A DNA stretch of 9,909 bases from Bacillota bacterium. GTDB taxonomy: Bacteria > Bacillota_A > Clostridia > Peptostreptococcales > Anaerovoracaceae. Under the pieces are notes generated by a model. It searched no databases. It had not been told where the DNA came from and worked only from the letters and a program-made list of their open reading frames with translations. The stretch covers positions 1-9,909 of the forward strand of contig JAFRWH010000286.1 in the NCBI GenBank assembly GCA_017438085.1, in the 5' to 3' direction. This document shows positions 1 to 6,634 of this stretch, in pieces. The translations under genes were made by a program, and so were the position numbers. The stretch's first letter is position 1, and the number at the start of each line of letters is the position of its first letter.

Positions 1-213
1 GCTGTCGCCGCAAGGCTTGATGCCATGAGAGAAGCGAAGGAGCAGGGGCAGAGCCGGGACGATTTTGGAAAGATCCCCTCAGACATTCTCGCAGCCCAGC
101 TGGTACAGGGCATATCCGCCACGCTGCACTCGAAAAGCTTTGAAGCCATGAGCCCGGAGCAGCAGAAGACCTGTCTCAGAAGCTACATCCAAAGCCTTCT
201 CGCGGAGGAATAA
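1..213 (+). CDS. Probable TetR/AcrR-type transcriptional regulator, C-terminal fragment
   Basis: The reading frame is open from the first base of the window to a TAA at 211-213. About 70 residues are visible and the N-terminus, including any DNA-binding domain, lies outside the window. The visible part is hydrophilic and helical in character, with a stretch around IPSDILAAQLVQGI followed by a short helix ending SYIQSLLAEE. This resembles the last two helices of the ligand-binding domain of TetR-family repressors, which often sit directly upstream of a drug efflux gene, as here. No diagnostic motif is present, so the family call rests on overall character and on the MATE neighbour. An internal ATG at 25 is not needed as a start. 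The next gene has its own promoter 16 bp after the stop. An unrelated helical protein cannot be excluded. Confidence 0.5.
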   Translation, partial: AVAARLDAMREAKEQGQSRDDFGKIPSDILAAQLVQGISATLHSKSFEAMSPEQQKTCLRSYIQSLLAEE

Positions 214-228
214 AAGCACCGCCAAGCC

Positions 229-257
229 TTGCCCTTCCAAGCATTAGCATGTATAAT
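229..257 (+). promoter_or_regulatory. Housekeeping-type promoter of the MATE gene
   Basis: A perfect -10 box TATAAT lies at 252-257. A -35-like TTGCCC (4 of 6 matches to TTGACA) lies at 229-234, with the ideal 17-bp spacer. Transcription would start near 264, leaving a leader of about 24 nt before the preferred start codon at 288. The promoter lies between the regulator fragment and the efflux gene, so the pump can be transcribed independently of the regulator. Confidence 0.7.
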
Positions 258-265
258 AGCTGATG
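242..265. promoter_or_regulatory. Candidate repressor operator (imperfect inverted repeat over -10 box)
   Basis: CATTAGC at 242-248 and GCTGATG at 259-265 form an inverted repeat with 6 of 7 positions matching. They are separated by 10 bp that contain the TATAAT -10 box. A protein bound here would block RNA polymerase. The position fits an operator for the regulator encoded just upstream, but the repeat is short and imperfect. The link to that regulator is inference. Confidence 0.4.
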
Positions 266-287
266 TTAAACCGAAAGGATGAAGGGA

Positions 288-1691
288 ATGGCAAAACCAA
301 GTTTAAATCTCACCGATGAATCAAAGAGTCCCTTAAGGACTCTTTTTCTGCTGGCCTGGCCGGTATTTCTTGAGCAGATATTTTCCACTCTGGTAGGCTA
401 TGCGGATACTGCGATGGTAGGCTCATTAGGAGCATCTGCCACCGCTTCAGTTTCCATCAGCCAGCCTGTGCTCATGATGATGAACGGCATAGTCATGGCT
501 CTGGGCGTCGGCATCACGACACTGGTGGCAAGGGCTGTGGGCGCCGGAAATCCCGAGCTCGTGAAAAAGCTCATGCACCACGCCATCATGGCTCTGGTAT
601 TTATCGGCTACCCCATGAATGCTCTGGCTCTCAGCCTCCACAAGGCCATACCCGCCTGGATGGGCGCGGAATCCGATGTCCTTCAGCTGGCCTCCGCTTA
701 TAACGAAGTGGTCTGCATCGGACGCTTCTTCATGGTCACAGCGCTGGTGCTGAATTCCGCCTTCAGAGGATATGGCGACACCAAGACCCCCATGATAGGC
801 AATGTCATGATGAACCTCATCAACGTCGTATTCAATTTCCTGCTGATCTATCCCGAGCGGGACATGTATCTTTTCGGAAACGAAAAGCCCATACACATGT
901 GGGGCGCAGGGCTGGGCGTAGTAGGCGCGGCAATTGCCACCGCCATAGGCATGGCAGCATCAGGACTTTTCGTGCTCTGGGTAGCCTTCCTTAAGAAGGG
1001 TCCTTACCGTATAGATATACGCAGCGGCTGGAAGCTGGACTGGGAGCTGGTGAAGCAAATCTTTACCATAAGTCTGCCTGCCATGCTGGAGAGGATATTC
1101 ATGTCCTCTTCAGGCGTTATCACGAGCCGCAGCATAGCATCTCTTGGCACCGTCACCCTTGCTGCAAACAGCCTCTGCCTGACCGCAGAATCCATGTCCT
1201 TTATGCCTGCCTTCGCCTTCCAGACCGCCATCACCACCCTGGTAGGCCAGAGCCTGGGCGCAAAAAAGCCCGAGCTTGCGGAGCGCTTTGTGCGCACCAC
1301 TCTGCTGGCGGGCACTGTTACTATGATGTTCACTGGAGCGGGGCTTTACTTCTTTGCGGAGCCCATAATACGCATCTTCACGCCCGACGCCGCGGTAATA
1401 GACCTGGCCTCCCGCTGCCTGCAGATAACCGCCTTTATGCAGGTGCCCCAGGTACTTGCCTGGAGCCTTGCAGGTGTGCTTAGAGGCGCCGGCGACACCA
1501 AGGTGAACTTCTACATTTCCGCAGGAACCAACTGGTTCGTCCGCACTCTCTGGTGCGTGCTGCTCATCCGGGTCTTCGGCAAAGGCCTTATAGAAGTGGA
1601 ATACGTGATTTTCATGGAAGGCTTTATCCGCATGCTGCTGCTGGCCTGGCGCTACAGGACAGGCAAGTGGAAGACCATCATGAAGGATTAG
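288..1691 (+). CDS. MATE-family multidrug/toxin efflux transporter
   Basis: This is an integral membrane cation-coupled exporter of the MATE (NorM/DinF-type) superfamily, expected to form 12 transmembrane helices in two pseudo-symmetric halves. The product is 467 residues, a normal length for the family. It opens with the first helix LFLLAWPVFLEQ followed by GYADTAMVGSLG. The half-repeats are plain: RGYGDTKTPM near residue 160 corresponds to RGAGDTKVNF near 399, and VARAVGAGNPE near 80 corresponds to VGQSLGAKKPELAE near 319. ATG 288 is preferred over the in-frame ATG at 279, because AAAGGA at 274-279 sits 8 nt before 288 but abuts 279. The substrate cannot be read from the sequence. Local regulation is suggested by the probable regulator upstream and by the inverted repeat over its promoter. 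The stop is 2 nt from the stop of the converging SRAP gene. Confidence 0.95.
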   Translation: MAKPSLNLTDESKSPLRTLFLLAWPVFLEQIFSTLVGYADTAMVGSLGASATASVSISQPVLMMMNGIVMALGVGITTLVARAVGAGNPELVKKLMHHAIMALVFIGYPMNALALSLHKAIPAWMGAESDVLQLASAYNEVVCIGRFFMVTALVLNSAFRGYGDTKTPMIGNVMMNLINVVFNFLLIYPERDMYLFGNEKPIHMWGAGLGVVGAAIATAIGMAASGLFVLWVAFLKKGPYRIDIRSGWKLDWELVKQIFTISLPAMLERIFMSSSGVITSRSIASLGTVTLAANSLCLTAESMSFMPAFAFQTAITTLVGQSLGAKKPELAERFVRTTLLAGTVTMMFTGAGLYFFAEPIIRIFTPDAAVIDLASRCLQITAFMQVPQVLAWSLAGVLRGAGDTKVNFYISAGTNWFVRTLWCVLLIRVFGKGLIEVEYVIFMEGFIRMLLLAWRYRTGKWKTIMKD

Positions 1692-1693
1692 GG

Positions 1694-2272
1694 CTAAAAC
1701 ATGCTCAGCTGTTCCTGCTGCCTGGAATAGACAAGAGGCGGCATCTGCGCGCTCATAAGGGACTGAAAAGCGTTCTGATCCAGTAGCCAGCGACGCACAT
1801 CGGAGCGCGCTATTATAAGAGGCATGCGGTCGTGCACGGAAATGACCGATGCATTGGCTGCAGCCGTCATCACCACGAAGCGCGCGACATTTTCAATGAT
1901 ATTCCAGAATCCCGCCAGGTACATAAGCTCCCCGGCGGGATCTTTAAATTCAACTTTTTCTTTCAGGCTGTCCCACTCCCAGAACTTTTCGGCGGGGACT
2001 ACGCAGCGACGGTTCAGCACCGAGCTGCTGAACATGGGCTTTGCCAGAGCTGTCTCGGACCGGGCGTTGAAGATGAGGCCTCCGCCTTTTCCCGGGAAGC
2101 CCCATTTTGCCTCAGCAAGAATGAGCCTGCCGCTCTGGCCGGTTATTATCAGAGAACTGCAGCTGGGACTGATCTCTCCTTCGGGGAGCATCATATCCTC
2201 CCGTTCCTGCAGCTCCAGCTCGTTTATGGTTTTCATCACGCTGTAAGGCGTGTAGTAATACTTGCAGCACAT
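1694..2272 (-). CDS. SRAP-domain protein (YedK/HMCES-like abasic-site crosslinking protein)
   Basis: The 192-residue product is a single SRAP domain, the family of E. coli YedK and human HMCES. These proteins bind abasic sites in single-stranded DNA and form a thiazolidine crosslink through Cys2 once Met1 is removed. The hallmarks are in order: MCC at the N-terminus (Cys2), WGF near 57, NARSET at 69-74 with Asn69 and Glu73, RRCVVPAEKFWEW at 88-100 with the catalytic-type Glu99, GFWN near 121, and SVHDRMPLII with His147. All active-site residues expected from YedK are therefore present. Length is slightly below the usual 200-230 residues. It is the last gene of a three-gene minus-strand unit. 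It starts 6 nt after the amidohydrolase stop codon, and its ribosome binding site TAAGGA contains that stop codon, so translational coupling is likely. No LexA-like GAAC-N4-GTTC site is visible upstream of the operon. Confidence 0.93.
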   Translation of the reverse strand: MCCKYYYTPYSVMKTINELELQEREDMMLPEGEISPSCSSLIITGQSGRLILAEAKWGFPGKGGGLIFNARSETALAKPMFSSSVLNRRCVVPAEKFWEWDSLKEKVEFKDPAGELMYLAGFWNIIENVARFVVMTAAANASVISVHDRMPLIIARSDVRRWLLDQNAFQSLMSAQMPPLVYSRQQEQLSMF

Positions 2273-2278
2273 ATTTCC

Positions 2279-3556
2279 TTACATCAGAGCATCCAGCGCT
2301 TCGTCTACAGCCTTGATATGCCTGGGTCTTGGGTCTTGGAATATCTTGCCCCTTGCAACCACCATGGCAGCGCTTCTGAGCGCCGTAAGATCCTCCAGAG
2401 GATCCTTTTCCACTATCATCATATCCGCGCACTTGCCCGCCTCTATGCTTCCTGTAATGTCCCCAATGCCTGCGATCTCAGCGTTCAGCTTCGTGGCGCG
2501 CCATATGCATTCCGCCGGCGATGCCCCGATGTACTTGTTGAAATACCAGAGCTCACGCCACATATCGTAGTGAGTCACGAAGGGGCAGCCCGTATCGGTG
2601 CCTAGTCCTACGCGTATACCGTCCTCAATGCAGGCTTTGATGCATTCTATCATGTTGTTCATGAGAGCCTTGCCGTTGATCTGGCCGATCTCGTCAGCAC
2701 CTGAGACAGCAGGATCCATAACAGCAAAGGGCATTGCAGGCGAAAGGGTGGCGATCAGCGCCGCATCCTTTTCCTTAAACAGCGCCCGGCTCTTTTCAGA
2801 GGGCTTTCCGCCGTGCTCAATGCTGTCCACGCCGTATTCAAGCGCCAGTTCAAGGCCTTCGGTGCCTTCCACATGAGCCGCGACCTTGTAGCCAAGCTCA
2901 TGAGCCCGATCGCAGGCCGCCTTTATGTATTCCGCAGGCATCTTAAGAACTCCCGGCTCTCCCGGGATCTCCGCATCCAGAACGCCGCCAGTTATCATCA
3001 GCTTTATCCAGTCCACATTGTGCTTTGAAAGCTCGTAGACCATTACCGCAGCCTCGTCGGGGCTGCCGGCGGGAAGAGCCACTGAGCCGGTCATATGGCC
3101 GCCGGGGACTGACACCGCATAGTCGCAGGCGAGTATCCTTGGACCATCCTTCTTTCCGCTGTTTATCTCGTTCCTCAGATTCGTATCAAAGCTCTGCGCT
3201 CCGCCCACGGCTCTTATAGTGGTGGTTCCGGAAAGCAGCTGGTCCATCACCAATCTGGACATCATGTCCTTTACGTAGAGCTTTACAGGACCCATCTGCA
3301 TCAGCTTTGCCAGCTTTGCATAATCTGTCTTGCCCTTCTTGGGTTTGCCGGAGGCGGGAATGTGGACATGCATGTTGATGAGCCCTGGCAGCAGGTATTT
3401 GCCCCCAAGGTCTATGATCTTGCAATCCTCCGGCAGATCAGCCGCATCAGCTATGGCCTCGATCTTTTCTCCCTCTGTGATGACTGCCTTCCCGGACAGA
3501 GGCTTCATATCTCTGCTTCCGTCCAGTATTATTCCGTTTACAAATGCGTATTTCAT
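2279..3556 (-). CDS. Amidohydrolase-superfamily metal-dependent hydrolase (dipeptidase/imidazolonepropionase-like group)
   Basis: The 425-residue product is a full-length amidohydrolase-superfamily TIM barrel with the small N- and C-terminal beta-sandwich halves. Metal ligands are visible in order: HVH (His63, His65) after LLPGLINM, a probable carboxylated Lys185 in WIKLMITGG, His228 in AAHVEG, His248 in SIEHGG, and Asp321 in GLGTDTG. The C-terminus carries the usual GSIEAGKCADMMIV segment. This ligand set, with the lysine, matches the binuclear Xaa-Pro dipeptidase / Xaa-Arg carboxypeptidase branch. Members of that branch are often annotated imidazolonepropionase-like. True HutI is unlikely because no other hut gene is near. 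It is cytosolic, with no signal peptide. A GGGA site 8 nt before the start serves as RBS. It lies 22 nt downstream of the AAA+ gene and 6 nt upstream of the SRAP gene. The exact substrate is unknown. Confidence 0.9.
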   Translation of the reverse strand: MKYAFVNGIILDGSRDMKPLSGKAVITEGEKIEAIADAADLPEDCKIIDLGGKYLLPGLINMHVHIPASGKPKKGKTDYAKLAKLMQMGPVKLYVKDMMSRLVMDQLLSGTTTIRAVGGAQSFDTNLRNEINSGKKDGPRILACDYAVSVPGGHMTGSVALPAGSPDEAAVMVYELSKHNVDWIKLMITGGVLDAEIPGEPGVLKMPAEYIKAACDRAHELGYKVAAHVEGTEGLELALEYGVDSIEHGGKPSEKSRALFKEKDAALIATLSPAMPFAVMDPAVSGADEIGQINGKALMNNMIECIKACIEDGIRVGLGTDTGCPFVTHYDMWRELWYFNKYIGASPAECIWRATKLNAEIAGIGDITGSIEAGKCADMMIVEKDPLEDLTALRSAAMVVARGKIFQDPRPRHIKAVDEALDALM

Positions 3557-3578
3557 GGCTTTTATCCCGTCCTTGCGC

Positions 3579-4961
3579 TTATATATCCTTCAGAGCCAGC
3601 TTTATGTCCTCGGCGTTGATCAGTTCCAGTTCGCTGTCGCTGAGCTCTCCCTCCAGGGCAGCCAGACGGTCCGCCTGGGCGTGGATGGCCTTTTCGAAGA
3701 TGTTTCTGGCAGCTCTGGCGTTGCCGAAGTGGTCGTCCCGCTCTTCATAGAGCAGATCGAAGGTCCCGAGCAGCTGGTTTTCAGCAGATGCGTCCAGTTT
3801 ATATCCATTTTTGCTGCAGAAGCGCCGGAAAATGGCCAGAAGTTCCTCTCCGGTGTAGTCAGGGAACTCAAAATACTTGTTGAAGCGGGACTGAAGGCCC
3901 GGATTTGAGTCAATAAACTCGTGCATCAACTCCGTATAGCCTGCTACGATCACGATAAGCTCGTCTCTGTGGTCCTCCATTGCCTTAAGTATGGTTTCCA
4001 CAGCCTCCCGGCCGAAGAAATCCCTCTCATCGTCAGTCAGAGAATAGGCCTCGTCTATGAAGAGCACGCCTCCGAGAGCCTTTTCTATGATAGCCTGAGT
4101 CTTGATAGCAGTCTGACCAAGATATCCGGCCACAAGGGAACTCTTTTCGCACTCCACCAGCTGGCCTTTGGGAAGCAGCCCCATCTTGTGATAAAGCTTG
4201 CCCACCAGCCTTGCCACGGTGGTCTTGCCTGTGCCTGGATTGCCTGTAAACACCAGGTGATAGGAAACCGCAGGGACCGTCATGCCCCTCTCTTTGCGTA
4301 TATTCGAAACTTTTATGAAATTCATCAGGCTGTGGACATCCTGTTTAACACGTTCCAGACCCACCAGGCTGTCAAGCTCCGCCATCAGACTCTCAAAGCT
4401 CTCGTCGTCATCTTCTTCTGCAGTATCGGGATCAGCCGGAGCCGGGCTTGCTACATAGCTGGCATCTTTGGTATCCGTTACCTTGCCGAAATTGTTGAAG
4501 GCCTTGGATATCTGCACGCCCTCTATGTACGCATCCGCTCTGAAGCGCTCCACTATGTCAAGAATATTGTTGGCCTCGGGAATGGTGAAGTCTCCGTTGA
4601 TCATGGCCGACGCCACCAGAAGGTCGTTGAGCTTTTGCAGGAAGCGGTACACGAGGTCCGGCTTGGACTTGCGCACATTTCCAACGAAGGCGCTGAAAAA
4701 TGCAGGGACGGCAAACATGACATTCAGCGTCCTGTAGCCTGTCATAGCCCCTCTTATAGCAGCTTCGCTGTACTTTTCGCTGCAAACACTGTCGATAAGC
4801 GCTTTGTAGTCCGGAGAATAGAGCTCGTTACCGCTCCAGACCTTGGTCACAGCGTCAAAATAGAAGCCTTCAAAAGCCTTTTTATCCGCTCCCGGCAGAT
4901 TTTTAGCCACCAGAGAGTAAAGATCTTCGTATTCCTTTTTTATTTCCTGATATTTGCTCAT
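3579..4961 (-). CDS. CbxX/CfqX (SpoVK-like) AAA+ ATPase
   Basis: The 460-residue cytosolic product has a C-terminal AAA+ module of the CbxX/CfqX type, the family that includes red-type Rubisco activase and sporulation protein SpoVK. Visible elements are Walker A GNPGTGKTT (240-248), the pore-loop stretch VAGYLGQT (277-284), Walker B VLFIDEAYSL (299-308), sensor 1 in VIVAGY (337-342), the arginine finger in NPGLQSRF (Arg359) and sensor 2 in GNARAARN (413-420). An acidic linker of Asp/Glu residues near 180-190 separates this from a helical N-terminal domain of about 175 residues that I cannot assign. Its MINGDFTIPEAN segment faintly recalls TerB-like helices. The family forms hexamers that remodel partner proteins, and no Rubisco is present here. 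It is the first gene of the three-gene unit, with RBS GGTGAT 3 nt before ATG. Confidence 0.93.
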   Translation of the reverse strand: MSKYQEIKKEYEDLYSLVAKNLPGADKKAFEGFYFDAVTKVWSGNELYSPDYKALIDSVCSEKYSEAAIRGAMTGYRTLNVMFAVPAFFSAFVGNVRKSKPDLVYRFLQKLNDLLVASAMINGDFTIPEANNILDIVERFRADAYIEGVQISKAFNNFGKVTDTKDASYVASPAPADPDTAEEDDDESFESLMAELDSLVGLERVKQDVHSLMNFIKVSNIRKERGMTVPAVSYHLVFTGNPGTGKTTVARLVGKLYHKMGLLPKGQLVECEKSSLVAGYLGQTAIKTQAIIEKALGGVLFIDEAYSLTDDERDFFGREAVETILKAMEDHRDELIVIVAGYTELMHEFIDSNPGLQSRFNKYFEFPDYTGEELLAIFRRFCSKNGYKLDASAENQLLGTFDLLYEERDDHFGNARAARNIFEKAIHAQADRLAALEGELSDSELELINAEDIKLALKDI

Positions 4962-4980
4962 GCTATCACCGTTTATTCTG

Positions 4981-4994
4981 CCGATAAATATCGG
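4981..4994. promoter_or_regulatory. Palindrome in the leader of the AAA+ operon (candidate operator)
   Basis: CCGATA and TATCGG form perfect 6-bp arms around a 2-bp AA centre. The element sits just downstream of the predicted transcription start of the AAA+/amidohydrolase/SRAP operon and about 20 bp before the AAA+ start codon. That position suits a repressor operator. It is followed by a T-run on the plus strand, so a weak plus-strand hairpin terminator is an alternative reading, but no plus-strand gene lies upstream to need one. Confidence 0.4.
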
Positions 4995-5003
4995 TTTTTG
5001 TAT

Positions 5004-5012
5004 ATTTTATCA
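5004..5012 (-). promoter_or_regulatory. Extended -10 promoter of the AAA+ operon
   Basis: Read on the minus strand, TGATAAAAT is an extended -10 element (TGN followed by TAAAAT, 5 of 6 to consensus). There is no convincing -35 box. The sequence 16-18 bp upstream is T-rich and overlaps the terminator of the preceding gene. Transcription would begin near 4997, leaving a leader of about 36 nt. Confidence 0.45.
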
Positions 5013-5020
5013 CATATACG

Positions 5021-5055
5021 CAAAAAGAAAACTCCGCTTACACACGGAGCTTTCT
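5021..5055 (-). terminator. Rho-independent terminator of the M20 hydrolase gene
   Basis: On the minus strand, CTCCG (complement of 5045-5049) and CGGAG (complement of 5032-5036) enclose an 8-nt loop and are followed by TTTTCTTTTT. Flanking A and T residues (AGAAA opposite TTTCT) extend the stem past one mismatch. It lies about 35 nt after the stop codon of the M20 gene and separates it from the AAA+ operon. Confidence 0.8.
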
Positions 5056-5088
5056 TCAAAACAGCAGAGCCTTGCTGAAGCCGCTGAT

Positions 5089-6492
5089 TTAGGCCTTCTG
5101 AATGTCGTGAATTGGCAGATCGTAGACCTTGTCGTAGTCGGGAATGTTCAGGCTCCTGTAGTAGTCCCAGCACTCGTCTATCAGCTTCTGATCATCAAAG
5201 GCTTCCAGCGCGCCCTGAGCGAGCACCTTGGAGGCTCTCTCCATGGCCTTCATGCCCACGGTGGTGCCGGAGCAGGCTGTGACTGTCCAGTGGTGACCGG
5301 GAGCCGCCTTTACCACGCCGCCGCCGTGAATGTGGGCGGTGGGACAGAAATAGGAGATGTCCGCAGTGTCGGTGCAGGTGGTGCCTATGCCCCACTCCTC
5401 GTATTCTTTTTTGCTGAAGGGCAGCACGTCCTCCGTCTTTTCGGGAGCATCGCTTCCGGTGTAGTCCTTTGTAAGGTTCTTAGCCCAGGCGATCTCTTCC
5501 TCGGTATATTCTATCTCCGGTATGACCCTTGCCACCGCGTCCAGATGCTTGCAAAGAGGCTTGTTCTCGTAGAAATAGGGAATGATGAATATAAGATTGG
5601 CGTCAAGCTTTGTGTCTGTCATGTGAGCCGCGCCCTCGGCGTTGCGCACCACTCTGTCGTACAGATCCCGGACCACATCGTTGTGCTGCGCTCTGCAGAA
5701 ATACTTGACCGCCGCGTAGTCGGGAACTATGTTGGGAGCCATGCCGCCATCGGTTATCTGATAGTGGAAGCGGCACTCGGTCTTTACGTGCTCTCTTAGG
5801 AACTCGCTGCCCATGTTCATCAGCTGAACAGCATCCAGAGCGCTGCGTCCGTTCCAGGGAGCCCCTGCCGCGTGAGCCGACTTTCCGTGGAACTCAAAGG
5901 TGGCAGCCATTACGCATAAGGGATGCTGAGGCTCGGTGCTGAACTCGCCGCTGCCGGGATGCCACATGATGGCCAGATCCATATCCTTGAATGCGCCGTC
6001 CTTAGCCAGCAGCGCTTTGCCTCTGCCTACCTCCTCGCCCGGACATTCTACCATCCTGAGAGTGCCCTTTACGCCTTCCTTTTCCATGGCATAGCGAAGC
6101 GCGCAGGCGGCGCCCATGCAGGCGCCTGCTATTAGATTGTGACCGCAGCCCTGGCCGGGCCCTTCAATGGGATCCCTGTGATCCACAGCGCCGTTGCCAA
6201 GGCCGGGAAGGGCATCCAGCTCTCCAATGATGTCTATAACGGGCTTGCCGCTGCCATACTCGGCGATGACAGCATTTCCTGTCTCGCAGAAATCAAAGCC
6301 CTGGCCCGCCTTGGTCTTTACCGCATCGGGAAAGCCGTGGGTCCTGGCGAACTGAAGAGCCGCCTCCGCCGCGTGATAGGTCTTAAGACCCAGCTCGGGA
6401 TGGTCCCAGATATCCTTTGTCATTTCAAAAAGCTCAGCGCCGTATTTTTCGTACCACTCGCCTATCCATTTGTTGAGTTTGTCGTATTTCAT
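5089..6492 (-). CDS. M20-family amidohydrolase, AbgB-like (p-aminobenzoyl-glutamate hydrolase-type)
   Basis: The 467-residue product is a zinc/manganese M20 peptidase resembling AbgB, a subunit of the enzyme that splits p-aminobenzoyl-glutamate. Motifs in order are WDHPELGLKTYHA (29-41), GELDALPGLG (90-99), GPGQGCGHNLIAGA (111-124) with Cys116 and His118, the catalytic pair CPGEEVGRG with Glu153/154 (150-158), MWHPGSG with His178, dimerisation-domain start HGKSAHAAGAPWNGRSALDA (202-221), and APGHHW near 397-402 supplying the last metal histidine. Every metal ligand expected for the M20D branch is present. Length is close to AbgB, but no AbgA partner or AbgT transporter is in the window, so a stand-alone amidohydrolase on another aminoacyl amide is equally likely. 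There is no signal peptide. RBS GAGGAG lies 6 nt before ATG. The gene has its own promoter and terminator. Confidence 0.92.
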   Translation of the reverse strand: MKYDKLNKWIGEWYEKYGAELFEMTKDIWDHPELGLKTYHAAEAALQFARTHGFPDAVKTKAGQGFDFCETGNAVIAEYGSGKPVIDIIGELDALPGLGNGAVDHRDPIEGPGQGCGHNLIAGACMGAACALRYAMEKEGVKGTLRMVECPGEEVGRGKALLAKDGAFKDMDLAIMWHPGSGEFSTEPQHPLCVMAATFEFHGKSAHAAGAPWNGRSALDAVQLMNMGSEFLREHVKTECRFHYQITDGGMAPNIVPDYAAVKYFCRAQHNDVVRDLYDRVVRNAEGAAHMTDTKLDANLIFIIPYFYENKPLCKHLDAVARVIPEIEYTEEEIAWAKNLTKDYTGSDAPEKTEDVLPFSKKEYEEWGIGTTCTDTADISYFCPTAHIHGGGVVKAAPGHHWTVTACSGTTVGMKAMERASKVLAQGALEAFDDQKLIDECWDYYRSLNIPDYDKVYDLPIHDIQKA

Positions 6493-6509
6493 GTCAGTCT
6501 CCTCGATTC

Positions 6510-6528
6510 AGGTGGAATAATATCACCT
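6510..6528. repeat. Short inverted repeat in the leader of the M20 gene
   Basis: AGGTG at 6510-6514 and CACCT at 6524-6528 are perfect 5-bp arms around a 9-bp AT-rich centre. The element lies between the predicted transcription start (about 6540) and the GAGGAG ribosome binding site (6499-6504). It could be a small operator or a leader hairpin, but the arms are short and chance is not excluded. Confidence 0.3.
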
Positions 6529-6546
6529 TCAACTATTTACGGCTGT

Positions 6547-6555
6547 ATTTTAACA
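6547..6555 (-). promoter_or_regulatory. Extended -10 promoter of the M20 hydrolase gene
   Basis: On the minus strand, TGTTAAAAT gives an extended -10 (TGN then TAAAAT, 5 of 6 to consensus). The -35 region is only T-rich (TTTTCT 17 bp upstream). The predicted leader is about 47 nt. It forms the left half of a 209-bp divergent promoter region. It is built like the AAA+ operon promoter, which also relies on an extended -10. Confidence 0.5.
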
Positions 6556-6634
6556 CATTAGCATGATAAAGAAAAGAGCAGGCAGCCTTAAGCCTCTGCA
6601 GTATCGCCGCAGCCTTCAAAACCCTATAAAACAG

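Noticed and set aside
1832..2605. A 257-codon plus-strand open frame across the SRAP and amidohydrolase genes
   Set aside because: It crosses two clearly recognised minus-strand genes and their junction, with no motif of its own.
2279..3556. Imidazolonepropionase (HutI) of histidine degradation
   Set aside because: The probable metal-bridging lysine and the overall motif set fit the Xaa-Pro dipeptidase-like branch, and no other histidine-utilisation gene is nearby.
4981..5000. Plus-strand hairpin plus T-run as a terminator
   Set aside because: The stem is short with almost no loop, and no plus-strand gene precedes it. An operator reading for the minus-strand operon fits better.
3921..5078. 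A 385-codon plus-strand open frame antisense to the AAA+ gene
   Set aside because: It lies almost wholly opposite a gene with intact AAA+ motifs, has no recognisable domain and no good RBS, and is explained by codon bias of the real gene.
4962..5088. SOS (LexA) box controlling the SRAP operon
   Set aside because: No GAAC-N4-GTTC type site is present in the promoter region, so SOS control is not supported by sequence.
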